Source: GCA-003244245 sp050700115
GTDB taxonomy: Bacteria; Actinomycetota; Actinomycetes; Mycobacteriales; Pseudonocardiaceae
Assembly: GCA_050700115.1 (NCBI GenBank)
Contig: JBOHGG010000026.1
Location: 14,275-78,274, forward strand
Direction: 5' to 3'
Length of the DNA stretch: 64,000 nucleotides
A program made the position numbers and the translations under genes. Every line of letters begins with the position of its first letter. Within the stretch, counting starts at the first letter, position 1. Below, one piece after another: positions 34,391-42,879 of the stretch. The notes beneath the pieces were generated by a model, which searched no databases, was not told the origin of the DNA, and saw only the letters and a list, made by a program, of their open reading frames with translations.

Positions 34391-34530
34391 GCATAAAAAA
34401 CGGGGCTCTACCGATTGAGCTACAACCCTAAGGTCGCCGGGACTCGAACCCGGATCTCCCGTTTCTGTGGAACCTCTGGCTGCGAGCCAGCAGGGCTACA
34501 CCCGGCTCCTGCCCGATAGTGTAGCCGCAT
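34391..34530 (-). ncRNA. Structured RNA ending in a circularly permuted tRNA-like cloverleaf
   Basis: Minus-strand order: hairpin GGCTACAC-N17-GTGTAGCC (34526-34494), hairpin CTGGCTcgcAGCCAG (34490-34476), then AACGG (34463-34459, 3' side of an anticodon stem), a 5-nt variable loop, T-arm CCGGG-TTCGAGT-CCCGG (34453-34437), 3' acceptor strand CGACCTT (34436-34430), directly abutting 5' acceptor strand AGGGTTG (34429-34423), TA, D-arm (34420-34405; AATCGGTA loop) and CCGTT (34403-34399), then TTTT. The acceptor pairs 7 of 7 (with two GU) and the anticodon stem 5 of 5. Adjacent acceptor strands with no discriminator or CCA make this permuted, not a normal tRNA. AGGG start and D-arm resemble tRNA-Trp. 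Expression is untested. Confidence 0.55.
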
Positions 34531-34741
34531 CGTGGCGGCGCATGCCATCGGTCCAGGCCGGTTGTTCACCGGCCCTCGTGTTTCCCCAAGCTTGTGGAGC
34601 GGCCCGCGACTGATCCCCCTCACACCCGTGCTGAGGTGACCTGGCCGGGCCATCCGGGCGAGGTTTCGCTGTCGCCCCCGGAAACTCGGGCCAGGGGAAA
34701 CTCGTGGTTCCCGGGCAGCGCTGGGTGTGCGACTGTGAAGT
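34531..34741. other. Intergenic stretch before the SSI-type inhibitor gene
   Basis: Contains a 7-bp hairpin GGCCGGT-tgttc-ACCGGCC (34556-34574), possibly part of the upstream end of the minus-strand RNA or a terminator, and the promoter side of the gene at 34742. No coding frame is convincing. Confidence 0.4.
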
Positions 34742-35143
34742 ATGCGCCCCCGTATCAAGACGATGTTGTCGGTATGGGCCGGGCTGATCGCCGCGGTGAC
34801 GATGGGCGCGCCTGCCGCCACCGCGACAACGGCCACCGCAGCGCAAGAAACCTTCCTCGTGCTCGGTGTAGAGGCCCGCGATAGCGCTCGGTTCGTCACG
34901 CTACGTTGCGACCCGGCCAGCGGGACACATCCGGACCTTGAAGCTGCCTGCAGGGTGCTTGGCGACGCTGGCGGCGACTTCACCAAGATCCCCGGGCAAC
35001 CCGGCATGCTTTGCCCCACCATCGACGACCCGGTGACCGCAATTGCCTCCGGCGACTACCAGGGCGGGCAGGTGATGTTCCGGCGCACCTACCCCAACCG
35101 CTGCGACCTGGCCCGCCACACCGCCCCCGTCTTTGAGCTGTGA
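34742..35143 (+). CDS. Secreted subtilisin-inhibitor-like (SSI family, I16) protein
   Basis: 133-residue protein with a signal peptide (about 1-34, ...ATTATAAQE). The mature part has the SSI layout: LRCDPASGTHPDLEAACRVL, GDFTKIPGQPGMLCPTIDDPV and YPNRCDL, with four cysteines expected to form two disulfides. SSI proteins inhibit secreted subtilisin-type proteases in Streptomyces and relatives. The reactive-site loop would lie around PGMLCPT. It is a lone gene in the accessory stretch. Confidence 0.85.
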   Translation: MRPRIKTMLSVWAGLIAAVTMGAPAATATTATAAQETFLVLGVEARDSARFVTLRCDPASGTHPDLEAACRVLGDAGGDFTKIPGQPGMLCPTIDDPVTAIASGDYQGGQVMFRRTYPNRCDLARHTAPVFEL

Positions 35144-35247
35144 CTGCCAGGTCGAGCGTCTGGCGTGGTTAAGCACACCGCGACGCTGACCGCCCTTCCT
35201 CGGTGCTGATGAGTCCGGCCGAGTGCGGAATCTGGGATGATCCGGAC

Positions 35248-35572
35248 ATGACGATCCGGGTGCTGGTGGCCGACGATCAGGCCGTGGTCCGTGCCGGCTT
35301 CCGGGTAGTGCTGGGCACGGCGGCCGACATCGAGGTCGTCGGGGAGGCCGCCGACGGGCTGGCCGCCGCCCAGCGGGCCGCGACGCTGCGGCCCGACGTC
35401 GTGCTGATGGATATCCAGATGCCGGGCTGCGACGGCATCGAGGCGACCCCGGCGCATCGCCGCCCTCGACGGGCACCCCGTGCGGGTGCTGGTGGTGACC
35501 ACCTTCGACCTCGACGAGTATGTCTACGAGGCGCTGCGGGCCGGGGCGAGCGGGTTCGTGCTCAAGGACATT
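35248..35572 (+). pseudogene. Response regulator (NarL/FixJ type) receiver remnant, frameshifted and lacking its DNA-binding domain
   Basis: Starts normally (MTIRVLVADDQAVVRAGF, phosphoacceptor in VVLMDIQMPG). At about 35445 an extra C in ACCCCGGCG shifts the frame: RRIAALDGHPVRVLVVTTFD, DLDEYVYEALRAGASGFVLK continues only in the next frame. After LKDIE the sequence switches to histidine-kinase coding, so the helix-turn-helix output domain is gone. Not expected to work. Confidence 0.8.
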
Positions 35573-35574
35573 GA

Positions 35575-35826
35575 ACCAACGTGCTGCGCCACGCCGGCCC
35601 GACCCCGACCCACGCCCGGCTCGACCAGCAGGCCGACGCGGTGACCATCGAAGTGGCCGATGCCGGGCCGGTGGCCGGGCACCGGCCCGCAGCCGACGGT
35701 GGCGGACACGGCCTGGTCGGCATGCGGGAACGGGCCGAGTTGCTCGGCGGTGGGATGACAGCCGGCCACCATGGCGAGCGGGGCTGGCTGGTGCAGGCCC
35801 GACTACCTCGCTCACCTGCGACATAG
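35575..35826 (+). pseudogene. C-terminal fragment of a sensor histidine kinase
   Basis: Only the ATPase end is left: TNVLRHAGPTPTHARLD, VTIEVADAG and GHGLVGMRERAELLGG (G-box), ending LVQARLP. The dimerisation and sensor parts are missing; the junction with the response-regulator remnant is at about 35573. A deletion between two adjacent two-component genes explains this. Confidence 0.75.
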
Positions 35827-35923
35827 TGGCCGTGTCCTCCGTGAGGAGGGACGCTCGCTACCGGGGGAAATCGTGCTGGGCGAGGATGCGACGACCGAAC
35901 CCGCCGCCGTAGCGTCGGTGCCC

Positions 35924-36871
35924 ATGAGCGAGCTGGCCGTGCGTGTTCCGGAGACAACCACACGAACCGTTCCGGTGCTGGAGATCGACCGGGTGTCCAA
36001 GCGATATGGCGACGTCATCGCGCTGCGGGAGCTGAGCTTCCAGGTCCGCGGGGGCGAGCTGTTCGGTTTCGTCGGCAGCAACGGGGCCGGGAAGACCACC
36101 GCGATGCGCATCGTGCTCGGCGTGCTCACCGCCGATTCCGGGCAGGTGCGCTGGGGGGACGCGCCCATCACGTTCGAGACGCGGCGACGGATCGGCTACC
36201 TGCCCGAGGAACGCGGGTTGTACCCGAAGATGCGGGTCGGCGACCAGCTGGTCTATCTGGCCGAGCTGCACGGGATGAGCGCCCGCGCGGCCCACCGTGC
36301 GGCCGGGCAGTGGATCGACCGGCTCGGGCTGGGCGATCGTCGCCGCGACGAGGTGCAGAAGCTGAGCCTCGGTAACCAGCAGCGGGTACAGCTGGCCGCG
36401 GCGCTGGTGTTCGACCCCGAGGTGCTGGTGCTCGACGAGCCGTTCTCTGGTTTGGACCCGGTCGCGGTCGACCTGATGGCGCAGGTGCTGCGCGACAGCG
36501 CCGACCAGGGGGTGCCCGTACTGTTCTCCAGCCACCAACTCGAGCTCGTGGAACGGATCTGCGACCGGGTCGGCATCATCGCCGACGGGCGGATGGTGGC
36601 CTGCGGTACCACCGCGGAGCTGCAGACCTGCGGCACCACCCAGCTGATCATCGACGCGCCAGGCGCTGCGCCGGGGTGGGCGAATGCGCTCGCGGATGTC
36701 TCGGTTGTGGGTGTCGACGGTTCCACCACGGTGCTGGAACTCGGCGCGGCGGCCGACGATCAGGCCGTGCTGCGCGCCGCCCTGACCACCGGGCCGGTCC
36801 GCGAGTTCCGCCGCCGGCGCCCGTCGCTGGCCGAGACGTTCCGCACCGTCGTACAGGAGCCGAACCGATGA
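35924..36871 (+). CDS. ABC transporter ATP-binding protein (NatA/DrrA-like)
   Basis: 315-residue ATPase. Walker A GSNGAGKTT, signature LSLGNQQR (family variant of LSGGQ), Walker B VLVLDEPFSGLD and the switch His in LFSSHQLE are intact; a C-terminal regulatory region follows. ATG 35924 is chosen over the longer frame from 35771, which overlaps the kinase remnant. The partner permease that starts 4 nt before its stop is broken, so its transport role is doubtful unless it pairs with another permease. Confidence 0.85.
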   Translation: MSELAVRVPETTTRTVPVLEIDRVSKRYGDVIALRELSFQVRGGELFGFVGSNGAGKTTAMRIVLGVLTADSGQVRWGDAPITFETRRRIGYLPEERGLYPKMRVGDQLVYLAELHGMSARAAHRAAGQWIDRLGLGDRRRDEVQKLSLGNQQRVQLAAALVFDPEVLVLDEPFSGLDPVAVDLMAQVLRDSADQGVPVLFSSHQLELVERICDRVGIIADGRMVACGTTAELQTCGTTQLIIDAPGAAPGWANALADVSVVGVDGSTTVLELGAAADDQAVLRAALTTGPVREFRRRRPSLAETFRTVVQEPNR

Positions 36872-37615
36872 CCGGCACCAACGTCAGCAGCGGCCGCGCG
36901 ATCTACCTGATCGCCCGCCGCGAGCTCAGCACCCGGGTCCGCACTCGGGGATTCGTCGTGAGCACCCTCGCGATGCTGCTCGCGGTACCTCGCGCTGGTG
37001 CTCTACGGCACCTATGTCGCGCAGGGCGTGGTCGAGGAGAAGTCCAGCCGCGTCGTGGAACTGCTGCTGTGCACGGTGCGGCCGTGGCAGCTGATGTCCG
37101 GCAAGCTGATCGGCATCGGCCTGTTCGGGCTGCTCCAACTCGGCCTGCTGTCCGGGGCCATTACCGCCGGGGCGTCGATCACAGGACTGCTCCCCGTGCC
37201 TGCGCTGAGCAGCGTGCTCTGGATGCTGGGGTGGTTTTTGCTCGGCTACTTCCTGTTCGCCGGTCTGCTCGCCGCGGCCGGGGCGCGGGTGTCGCGGCAG
37301 GAGGAGTTGCAGTCAGTGATCAACCCAGCGCTCACCCTGCTCATCGTGCCGTTCGTATTGAATGTGTTCCTGTTCGGCGATGACCCGGAGTCGACGCTGG
37401 TAACCGTGCTGTCCCTGGTTCCGCCGTTCTCGCCGATCCTGATGCCGGCCCGGATCGCGCTCGACGTGGCACCGCTGTGGCAGATCGGCGTGTCGGCGGC
37501 GGTGACCATCGTCGCGATCACCGCGGTGGTCGCGATCGCCGGCCGCGTCTACGCGGGCGCTGTATTGCGCACCGGCTCGCGAGTCAAGCTCGCCGACGCA
37601 CTGCGTCCCATGTGA
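36868..37615 (+). pseudogene. ABC-2 type permease gene with internal deletion and frameshift
   Basis: The N-terminus (MTGTNVSSGRAIYLIARREL, FVVSTLAMLLA) is in one frame to about 36985; the rest (YLALVLYGTYVAQGVVEEKSSR, then five hydrophobic segments) is in another. The large extracytoplasmic loop between the first helix and this core, about 150 residues in NatB-like permeases, is absent. The 3' part from 36998 could be translated alone (205 residues), but that is unlikely to be functional. ATG 36868 overlaps the ATPase stop. Confidence 0.75.
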
Positions 37616-37635
37616 TGGGTCCGATGTGATCGCGT

Positions 37636-38282
37636 ATGCGACTGATCGCCCTGCTGCTGGTGGTGGTAACCGGCCGTTCGACCGCGCCGGATATCGGTGC
37701 GCCTCCCGGCATCGTGGGGGGACTGGTCGGGGCGCATCGAGCTGCCCGGCTCCCGGCTCGACATCGGGATCCGCTTCACCGACGACGGCCGCGGCATCGG
37801 CGCGACGATCGACATCCCCGCGCCAAGCGTCTCCGCGTTACCCCTCGGCGAGGTGCGCCTCGACGGTCAAGCGGTGAGCTTCACCCTGCCTGGGATGCCG
37901 GGTAACGCCGCGTTCGGCGGCACCCTGGCCGGCACCGGTGAGGCGGCGACGATCCGCGGGGACTTCACCCAGGGCGGGCGCACGTACCCGATGTCGCTGT
38001 TCCGCGGAACCGTCCCGGGCCCTGCCCGGCCGCGCCCTCGACGCCCCGGTCTTGGCTCTCTTCGGCGGCAAGGACCTGCAGGTGCCGCCCGCCCAAAGCG
38101 AGCCAGTCCTGCGGACACGGCTCGCGGACAATCCCGACATCACCGTCCGCACGTTCCCTCAGCTCAACCATCTGATGCAACCCGCGACCACCGGCGCACT
38201 TGATGAGTACGCCAGGATCGAGACCACGATCTCGCCGGAGGTGCTGGACACGGTCACGCAGTGGCTACAGCTCCGGTACTGA
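37636..38282 (+). pseudogene. Secreted alpha/beta hydrolase gene with frameshift and internal deletion
   Basis: A signal peptide (MRLIALLLVVVTG) is followed after a frame change near 37715 by GDWSGRIELPGSRLDIGIRF and other N-terminal-domain sequence, up to FRGTVPG (about 38015). Then, in another frame, only the C-terminal hydrolase end remains: DAPVLALFGGKDLQVPP, FPQLNHLMQPA and ISPEVLDTV. The nucleophile-bearing middle is deleted, so no activity is expected. Confidence 0.75.
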
Positions 38283-38343
38283 CTCAGACGGACCTACCTT
38301 GCTGAAGACCCAAACAGGTGCCGCTCCCCGGTGCTCTGAGTCC

Positions 38344-38403
38344 CCCGAGTTCGGCACCAGAGCTGCTAAACCCGCCCTGGACAGCTCTGGTGTCGAACTC
38401 GGG
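38344..38403. repeat. 60-bp palindromic element (22-16-22)
   Basis: Arms 38344-38365 (CCCGAGTTCGGCACC...) and 38382-38403 are inverted copies, 21 of 22 bases identical, around a 16-base loop. A second copy with the same geometry is at 62461-62520. Confidence 0.8.
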
Positions 38404-38436
38404 CAACAGTAGGCTGGTCGATGGGGAGGTGCGCTC

Positions 38437-38964
38437 GTGGCCGTGGCGTGGGTGCGGCTCCAGCTCGATCTGGAGGCCTTCGACGACGCACAGTTCGTGT
38501 CATACCTGCGACGGTGCCAGCAGTCCGGGATCGACTTCACCACCATCGCCGAGGTCGGTGACACGGCCGAGGATCGGCGTGCGCTCTATGAGCTGAACAA
38601 GACGTGCGCCGCCGACATCCCCGACCGGGGCAAGTTCTACACATTCGACGAGTACCTTCGCGACCGGATCGAGACCCCCACCTACAACCCGCGGGGCGTC
38701 GTCCTCGCGGTGAGCAGCGGCGTGTGGGTCGGCATGTCCACAACGTCGCTGCGGCACGCCGAGGGGTACGCGTTCAGCGAGATGACCGGCGTCCTAGCGA
38801 GCCACCGTGGTCAAGGAATCTCCCTGGCCATGAAGCTCCTGGCCATCAGATTCGCCCGCTCCTCCGGCATGCGGCGGCTCCGGACCCTCCATCACCCGTG
38901 CCACGCAGCCGCCATCGGCATGAACCGGCGGTTGGGGTTCGTCGACGACGACGCGCGGCCCTGA
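38437..38964 (+). CDS. GNAT family N-acetyltransferase
   Basis: 175 residues. The acetyl-CoA-binding region reads VLASHRGQGISLAMKLLAIR, followed by RLRTLHHPCHAAAIGMNRRL and GF, which is the typical GNAT order; the N-terminal part (about 1-80) is variable. GTG 38437 has GGGAGG 10-15 nt upstream. Substrate unknown. It lies 34 bp after the palindromic element. Confidence 0.8.
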   Translation: MAVAWVRLQLDLEAFDDAQFVSYLRRCQQSGIDFTTIAEVGDTAEDRRALYELNKTCAADIPDRGKFYTFDEYLRDRIETPTYNPRGVVLAVSSGVWVGMSTTSLRHAEGYAFSEMTGVLASHRGQGISLAMKLLAIRFARSSGMRRLRTLHHPCHAAAIGMNRRLGFVDDDARP

Positions 38965-39293
38965 ACTTGGCGTGACCCATCAGGTCAGCCTTCTGGAGCC
39001 GGCCGCGGGCACTTGACACATCGTCGCCGGTGGCGGGAGGCGATAATCGCGACGCCGGCACCGTGCAGCGCGCGGCTGAGGCCGACGCTACGCACGTTTT
39101 CGCCCCATCGCGGACGCCGCGGGTGTCGTGTTCACGGCGGTGGCGTCCTCGGGGGCCGCGGGCCCGACGATCTGCGAGACATGGCCTGACCCGAAGCCAG
39201 CCAGAGCGGCACCTCGCCACGGCGCTGCTGAGCGACGATCGGGGAGTAAGTCCGATCGGTATCCCGAGTCCCGCGGAGTCAGCGCGACCTACA
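38965..39293. other. Intergenic stretch between the GNAT gene and parB
   Basis: 329 bp with no convincing frame. A TTGACA (39013-39018) and GATAAT (39042-39047) are present but 23 bp apart, too far for a standard promoter. Confidence 0.35.
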
Positions 39294-40352
39294 TCATCGC
39301 GACGGGGTCATCAGCGCGACGATGCGCTCGAGGTCGTCGACAGAGCCGAACTCCACCACGATCCGGCCCTTGCGGCGGCCCAGTTCCACCTTGACCCGGG
39401 TGTCGAAGGTGTCGGAAAGGCTCTCCGCGAGCTCCTGCAGCCCGGGTGCGTGCATCGGACGTGGTGCTGGCGCCTTTGGGGCAGCCGGGGCGGGCTCGCT
39501 GCGGCTCAGCGTGACCGCTTCCTCAGTGGCCCGGACCGACAGCCCCTCGGCAATGATGCGTGCCGCCAGGTCCTCCTGGGCGAAAGGCTCGTCCAGCGAG
39601 AGCAGTGCTCGGGCGTGCCCAGCGGAGAGAACTCCGGCCGCGACTCGCCGTTGCACCGCCACCGGCAGCCTGAGCAATCTGATGGTGTTGGTGATGACCG
39701 GCCGGCTGCGCCCGATCCGCGACGCCAACTGCTCGTGCGTCACCCCGAAGTCCTCCAGCAACTGCTGGTAGGCGGCCGCCTCCTCAAGCGGATTGAGCTG
39801 GGCCCGGTGAATGTTCTCCAGCAACGCGTCGCGGAGCATGGCGTCATCGGCGGTGCTCCGCACGATCGCCGGGATGCGGTCCAGCCCGGCCTGCTGCGCC
39901 GCCCGCCATCGCCGCTCGCCCATGACCAGTTCATAGGAAACGGTGGATGGCTTCCCGATCGCCGGCACCGCCGGCAGTTGCCCGATCGCCGGCACCGCCG
40001 GCAGTGGGCGGACGACGATGGGCTGCATCAGGCCGAACTCGCGGATCGAATGCTCGAGCTCGGCCAGGGAGTCCTCGTCGAAAGACTGCCGGGGCTGTTT
40101 GGGATTGGGCACGATGGACCCGATGGGGACCTCTTGGTAGACCGCGCCCGCAACGCGGCCACTCGGAACGCCCGAGCGACCGTCTGCGCCACCTTCTGGG
40201 CGCTGGAGTGACGCTAATTCGCTCACTACGGAGTCGGCCGGTCCGGTAGGGATCAGCGCGGCCAGCCCGCGGCCGAGACCGCCCTTGCGCTGAGATCCAG
40301 AGGTTTGGTGGGATCTGGAGGTTTGGGGAATCGCGCTGGTGGGGGGGGACAT
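39294..40352 (-). CDS. parB: Chromosome partitioning protein ParB
   Basis: CTPase clamp that loads at parS and spreads; 352 residues. N-terminal GGLGRGLAALIP, CTP-binding motifs GERRWRAAQQAGL and ENIHRAQLNPLEEAAAY, and the parS-binding helix-turn-helix (LASRIGRSRPVITNTIRLL) are present; the C-terminal dimer region ends the protein. A 27-bp tandem duplication repeats LPAVPAIG in the loop before YELVMGERRW. ATG 40352 overlaps the parA stop by one base. Confidence 0.95.
   Translation of the reverse strand: MSPPTSAIPQTSRSHQTSGSQRKGGLGRGLAALIPTGPADSVVSELASLQRPEGGADGRSGVPSGRVAGAVYQEVPIGSIVPNPKQPRQSFDEDSLAELEHSIREFGLMQPIVVRPLPAVPAIGQLPAVPAIGKPSTVSYELVMGERRWRAAQQAGLDRIPAIVRSTADDAMLRDALLENIHRAQLNPLEEAAAYQQLLEDFGVTHEQLASRIGRSRPVITNTIRLLRLPVAVQRRVAAGVLSAGHARALLSLDEPFAQEDLAARIIAEGLSVRATEEAVTLSRSEPAPAAPKAPAPRPMHAPGLQELAESLSDTFDTRVKVELGRRKGRIVVEFGSVDDLERIVALMTPSR
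39954..40004 (-). repeat. 27-bp tandem duplication inside parB
   Basis: A 24-base perfect repeat at 39954-39977 and 39981-40004 (period 27) encodes two copies of an AVPAIG-containing segment in the CTP-binding domain loop. In frame. Confidence 0.85.
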
Positions 40353-41476
40353 CAGAAACCCACCTCTCGGGCCGCGAGGTAGCCGTCACCCGGATAGTCA
40401 TTCCCGGGATAGTCAGTTTGCAGGGCAATCTCCCGCGCGGCGTCGAGGTAGCTCAGCGCCCCCCGGGAGCCGGGGTCGTAGACCAGCACGGTCTGTCCGA
40501 AACCCGGTGCTTCCGAGACCTTCACGCTGCGCGGGATCACGGTGCGCAGCACTTGGTCGCCGAAGTGTTTGCGGACCTCGGCAGTGACCTGGTCCGCCAG
40601 CTTCGTTCGTCCGTCGTACATCGTCAGCAGGATCGTGGACACCCTCAGCGCGGGGTTGAGATGCGCCTGCACCAACTCGATGTTGCGCAGCAACTGGCCG
40701 AGCCCCTCCAACGCGTAGTACTCGCATTGGATGGGGATGAGCACTTCGGGCGCAGCGACGAGCGCGTTGACGGTGAGCAGTCCCAGCGAGGGGGGGCAGT
40801 CGATGAAGACATAGTCGACGTCCAGTTCGTCGAGTACGAAACCTTGCAGGGCCCGGACCAGGCGTGACTCCCGGGCCACCATGCTGACCAGCTCGATCTC
40901 GGAACCGGCGAGGTCGATGGTGGCCGGGATACAGAGCAGGTTCGGCGACTGCGGGCTCACCACCACAGCGTCGGCAATCCCGATCTCCCCGATCAGCACC
41001 TCATACACCGAGCGGGCACCGGAGCGGTGCTCGATTCCTAACGCGGTCGAGGCGTTGCCCTGCGGGTCCAGGTCAATCACGAGCGTGCGTAGCCCCTGCA
41101 GAGCGAGACCCGCTGCAAGGTTGACCGTGCTCGTGGTCTTGCCGACACCACCCTTCTGGTTTGCCACCGCAAGTACCCGGCGCCGACTCGGACGGGGCAG
41201 TTGGTCCGTGGGGTGCTGCACCCGCGTGGCGCGCTCCGCCTCCTCGCAGATCGGCGTCCACCCGACACTCGCGGGCTCCAGCGCCAAGGAGGGCGCGGCG
41301 CGGGGCACCGACGGGTGGGACACCTGAGGGACTCCGCTGTGTTGATGGGCTCCGTTGGGCGCCGTCGACCGCGTCGCCTGAGTGACGGCACGCGGCCGTC
41401 TGGTTTCACGTGAAACGTTGAGCACTGCGCCGTCCTGTGTGGTGCCGTCCTGCCACCTGGGGGGGCTCACGCTCAC
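40352..41476 (-). CDS. parA: Chromosome partitioning ATPase ParA
   Basis: Walker-type ATPase that moves ParB-parS complexes; about 374 residues. Deviant Walker A is AVANQKGGVGKTTSTVNLA, followed by VIDLDPQGNAST and YVFIDCPPSLGLL. A variable, Pro-rich N-terminus of about 100 residues contains NVSRET, encoded by a parS site. GTG 41476 overlaps the rsmG stop by 4 nt and has AGGAAGGA upstream, which decides the start over the longer frame from 41578. Confidence 0.95.
   Translation of the reverse strand: MSVSPPRWQDGTTQDGAVLNVSRETRRPRAVTQATRSTAPNGAHQHSGVPQVSHPSVPRAAPSLALEPASVGWTPICEEAERATRVQHPTDQLPRPSRRRVLAVANQKGGVGKTTSTVNLAAGLALQGLRTLVIDLDPQGNASTALGIEHRSGARSVYEVLIGEIGIADAVVVSPQSPNLLCIPATIDLAGSEIELVSMVARESRLVRALQGFVLDELDVDYVFIDCPPSLGLLTVNALVAAPEVLIPIQCEYYALEGLGQLLRNIELVQAHLNPALRVSTILLTMYDGRTKLADQVTAEVRKHFGDQVLRTVIPRSVKVSEAPGFGQTVLVYDPGSRGALSYLDAAREIALQTDYPGNDYPGDGYLAAREVGF
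41402..41417. promoter_or_regulatory. parS site inside parA
   Basis: GGTTTCACGTGAAACG: the core GTTTCACGTGAAAC matches the bacterial parS consensus exactly. It lies in the 5' part of parA and encodes NVSRET on the minus strand. Confidence 0.9.
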
Positions 41477-42171
41477 CGATCCTTCCTCCTCCGCGCCCTC
41501 GCGGTACGCGTGACACGCTGGAACCGCCTGGACACCACGATGACAGTGGTCGGCGGCCGCACGATCGTGCCACCACACTGCACGACCTCCACCGGCCCCC
41601 CTCCGGCAGCCCGCACTGCGACGGCGTCCCGTGCGGCCTCCTCATGGGCGGTGGCGCCCTTGACCGCGAGCAATCGTCCGCCCGGTGCCACCAGGGGAAG
41701 GCTCCAGCCCACCAACCGTCCCAACGGCGCGACCGCCCGAGCTGTCACGACGTCCTTGCCACCAAGCTCTGCTCGCACCTGCGGGTCTTCGGCCCGACCG
41801 CGATGCACCGAGACCGGCAAGCCGAGCTCAGCGACTATCTCCTGTAGCCATGCCACCCGCCGGGCCATCGGGTCCAGCAGGGCGATCTCGAGATCCGGCC
41901 GAGCAAGCGCGAGGGGTATTCCTGGCAGACCGGCACCAGAACCCACATCCAGTACCCGACAACCGTCGGGAACGAGTTCACCCAGTACAGCGGAGTTGAG
42001 CACGTGGCGTTCCCACAGCCGGTCCGCTTCCCTCGGACCGATCAGTCCTCGACCGACCCCGGGCCCGGCGAGCAACCCGACGTACCGCTCGGCTAGCGCG
42101 TACCGATCACCGAACACCGCTTGCGCGGTCACTCGGACGTCGGTTCCCGGCTGGTGTTTCACGTGGAACAT
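41473..42171 (-). CDS. rsmG: 16S rRNA (guanine(527)-N(7))-methyltransferase RsmG
   Basis: SAM-dependent methyltransferase of 232 residues modifying G527 of 16S rRNA. WERHVLNSAVL, the SAM motif VLDVGSGAGLPGIPLALARP, and TARAVAPLGRLVGWSLPLV are family-typical. The first six codons (MFHVKH) are a parS site. Coupled to parA by a 4-nt overlap. A long basic tail follows the catalytic domain. Confidence 0.95.
   Translation of the reverse strand: MFHVKHQPGTDVRVTAQAVFGDRYALAERYVGLLAGPGVGRGLIGPREADRLWERHVLNSAVLGELVPDGCRVLDVGSGAGLPGIPLALARPDLEIALLDPMARRVAWLQEIVAELGLPVSVHRGRAEDPQVRAELGGKDVVTARAVAPLGRLVGWSLPLVAPGGRLLAVKGATAHEEAARDAVAVRAAGGGPVEVVQCGGTIVRPPTTVIVVSRRFQRVTRTARARRRKDR
42155..42170. promoter_or_regulatory. 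parS site at the rsmG start
   Basis: TGTTTCACGTGGAACA differs by one base from the palindromic consensus. It encodes the first residues (MFHVKH) of RsmG, a position used for parS in many Actinobacteria. Confidence 0.88.
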
Positions 42172-42203
42172 CGACCGCTCTCGGGCCCGCGCGCTCGGTT
42201 GAT

Positions 42204-42851
42204 TCAGGCGGGGCGGAACACCACGACGCGGCGTTGCGGCTCCTCGCCCTCGCTCTCGCTGCGCACACCGTCCACCGCCGCCACCGCGTCGTGCACGATC
42301 TTGCGCTCAAAGGGGGTCATCGCCTGCAGCCGAGCCGGCTCACCACCATCGCGTACCTGCTCCGCTGTCAACCGGCCCAGCTTGCTGAGATCACTGCGCC
42401 GCGCGGACCGCCATTGCGCGATATCGAGCATCAGCCGGCTGCGGGCACCGGTCTGCTGCTGAACCGCCAGCCGGGTCAGCTCCTGTAGCGCCTCGAGCAC
42501 CGCTCCCCGAGACCCCACCAATTTTTCCAAGTCCTCCCCGCCGTCGATGCTCACCATGGCGCGACCAGCCTCGACGTCGAGATCGATATCGCCGTCGTAG
42601 TCCACGAGATCAAGCAACCGTTCGAGGTAGTCACCCGCGACGTCGCCCTCCTGAACGAGCAGCTCCTCATTTACCGGCCCGCTGCGCACCGATCGCGCGG
42701 TCCCGACCCGGCCGCCGACGTCAACCGCGCCGTCGGTGTTCCCGGCCTCGGTGTCCGCAGCCTGCGCATCATCATCGGCAGCACCGGACGAGACCTCCTC
42801 CCTCACCGCAGCCTCGTTCCCCGCCGCCTCGGTTGCCAGCGTCTCGGCCAC
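42204..42851 (-). CDS. Jag/KhpB-like RNA-binding protein (KH and R3H domains)
   Basis: 215 residues. The N-terminal 65 residues are acidic and low-complexity. A KH domain (about 70-145; AMVSIDGGEDLEKLVGSRGAV) and an R3H domain (about 150-215; RLQAMTPFERKIVHDAVAA) follow, the usual Jag layout in Actinobacteria. It is thought to bind RNA and to affect envelope processes. It lies between rsmG and yidC on the same strand. Confidence 0.92.
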   Translation of the reverse strand: MAETLATEAAGNEAAVREEVSSGAADDDAQAADTEAGNTDGAVDVGGRVGTARSVRSGPVNEELLVQEGDVAGDYLERLLDLVDYDGDIDLDVEAGRAMVSIDGGEDLEKLVGSRGAVLEALQELTRLAVQQQTGARSRLMLDIAQWRSARRSDLSKLGRLTAEQVRDGGEPARLQAMTPFERKIVHDAVAAVDGVRSESEGEEPQRRVVVFRPA

Positions 42852-42879
42852 ACCTGTCTCCTCTCCGGGGATCGTGCCC

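Noticed and set aside
34399..34463. Two ordinary tandem tRNAs or a single normal tRNA
   Set aside because: No 5' half precedes the T-arm and no T-arm follows the D-arm; the acceptor and anticodon strands pair only in permuted order.
39013..39047. TTGACA...GATAAT as a promoter upstream of parB region
   Set aside because: Spacer is 23 bp, and no gene start follows in that direction.
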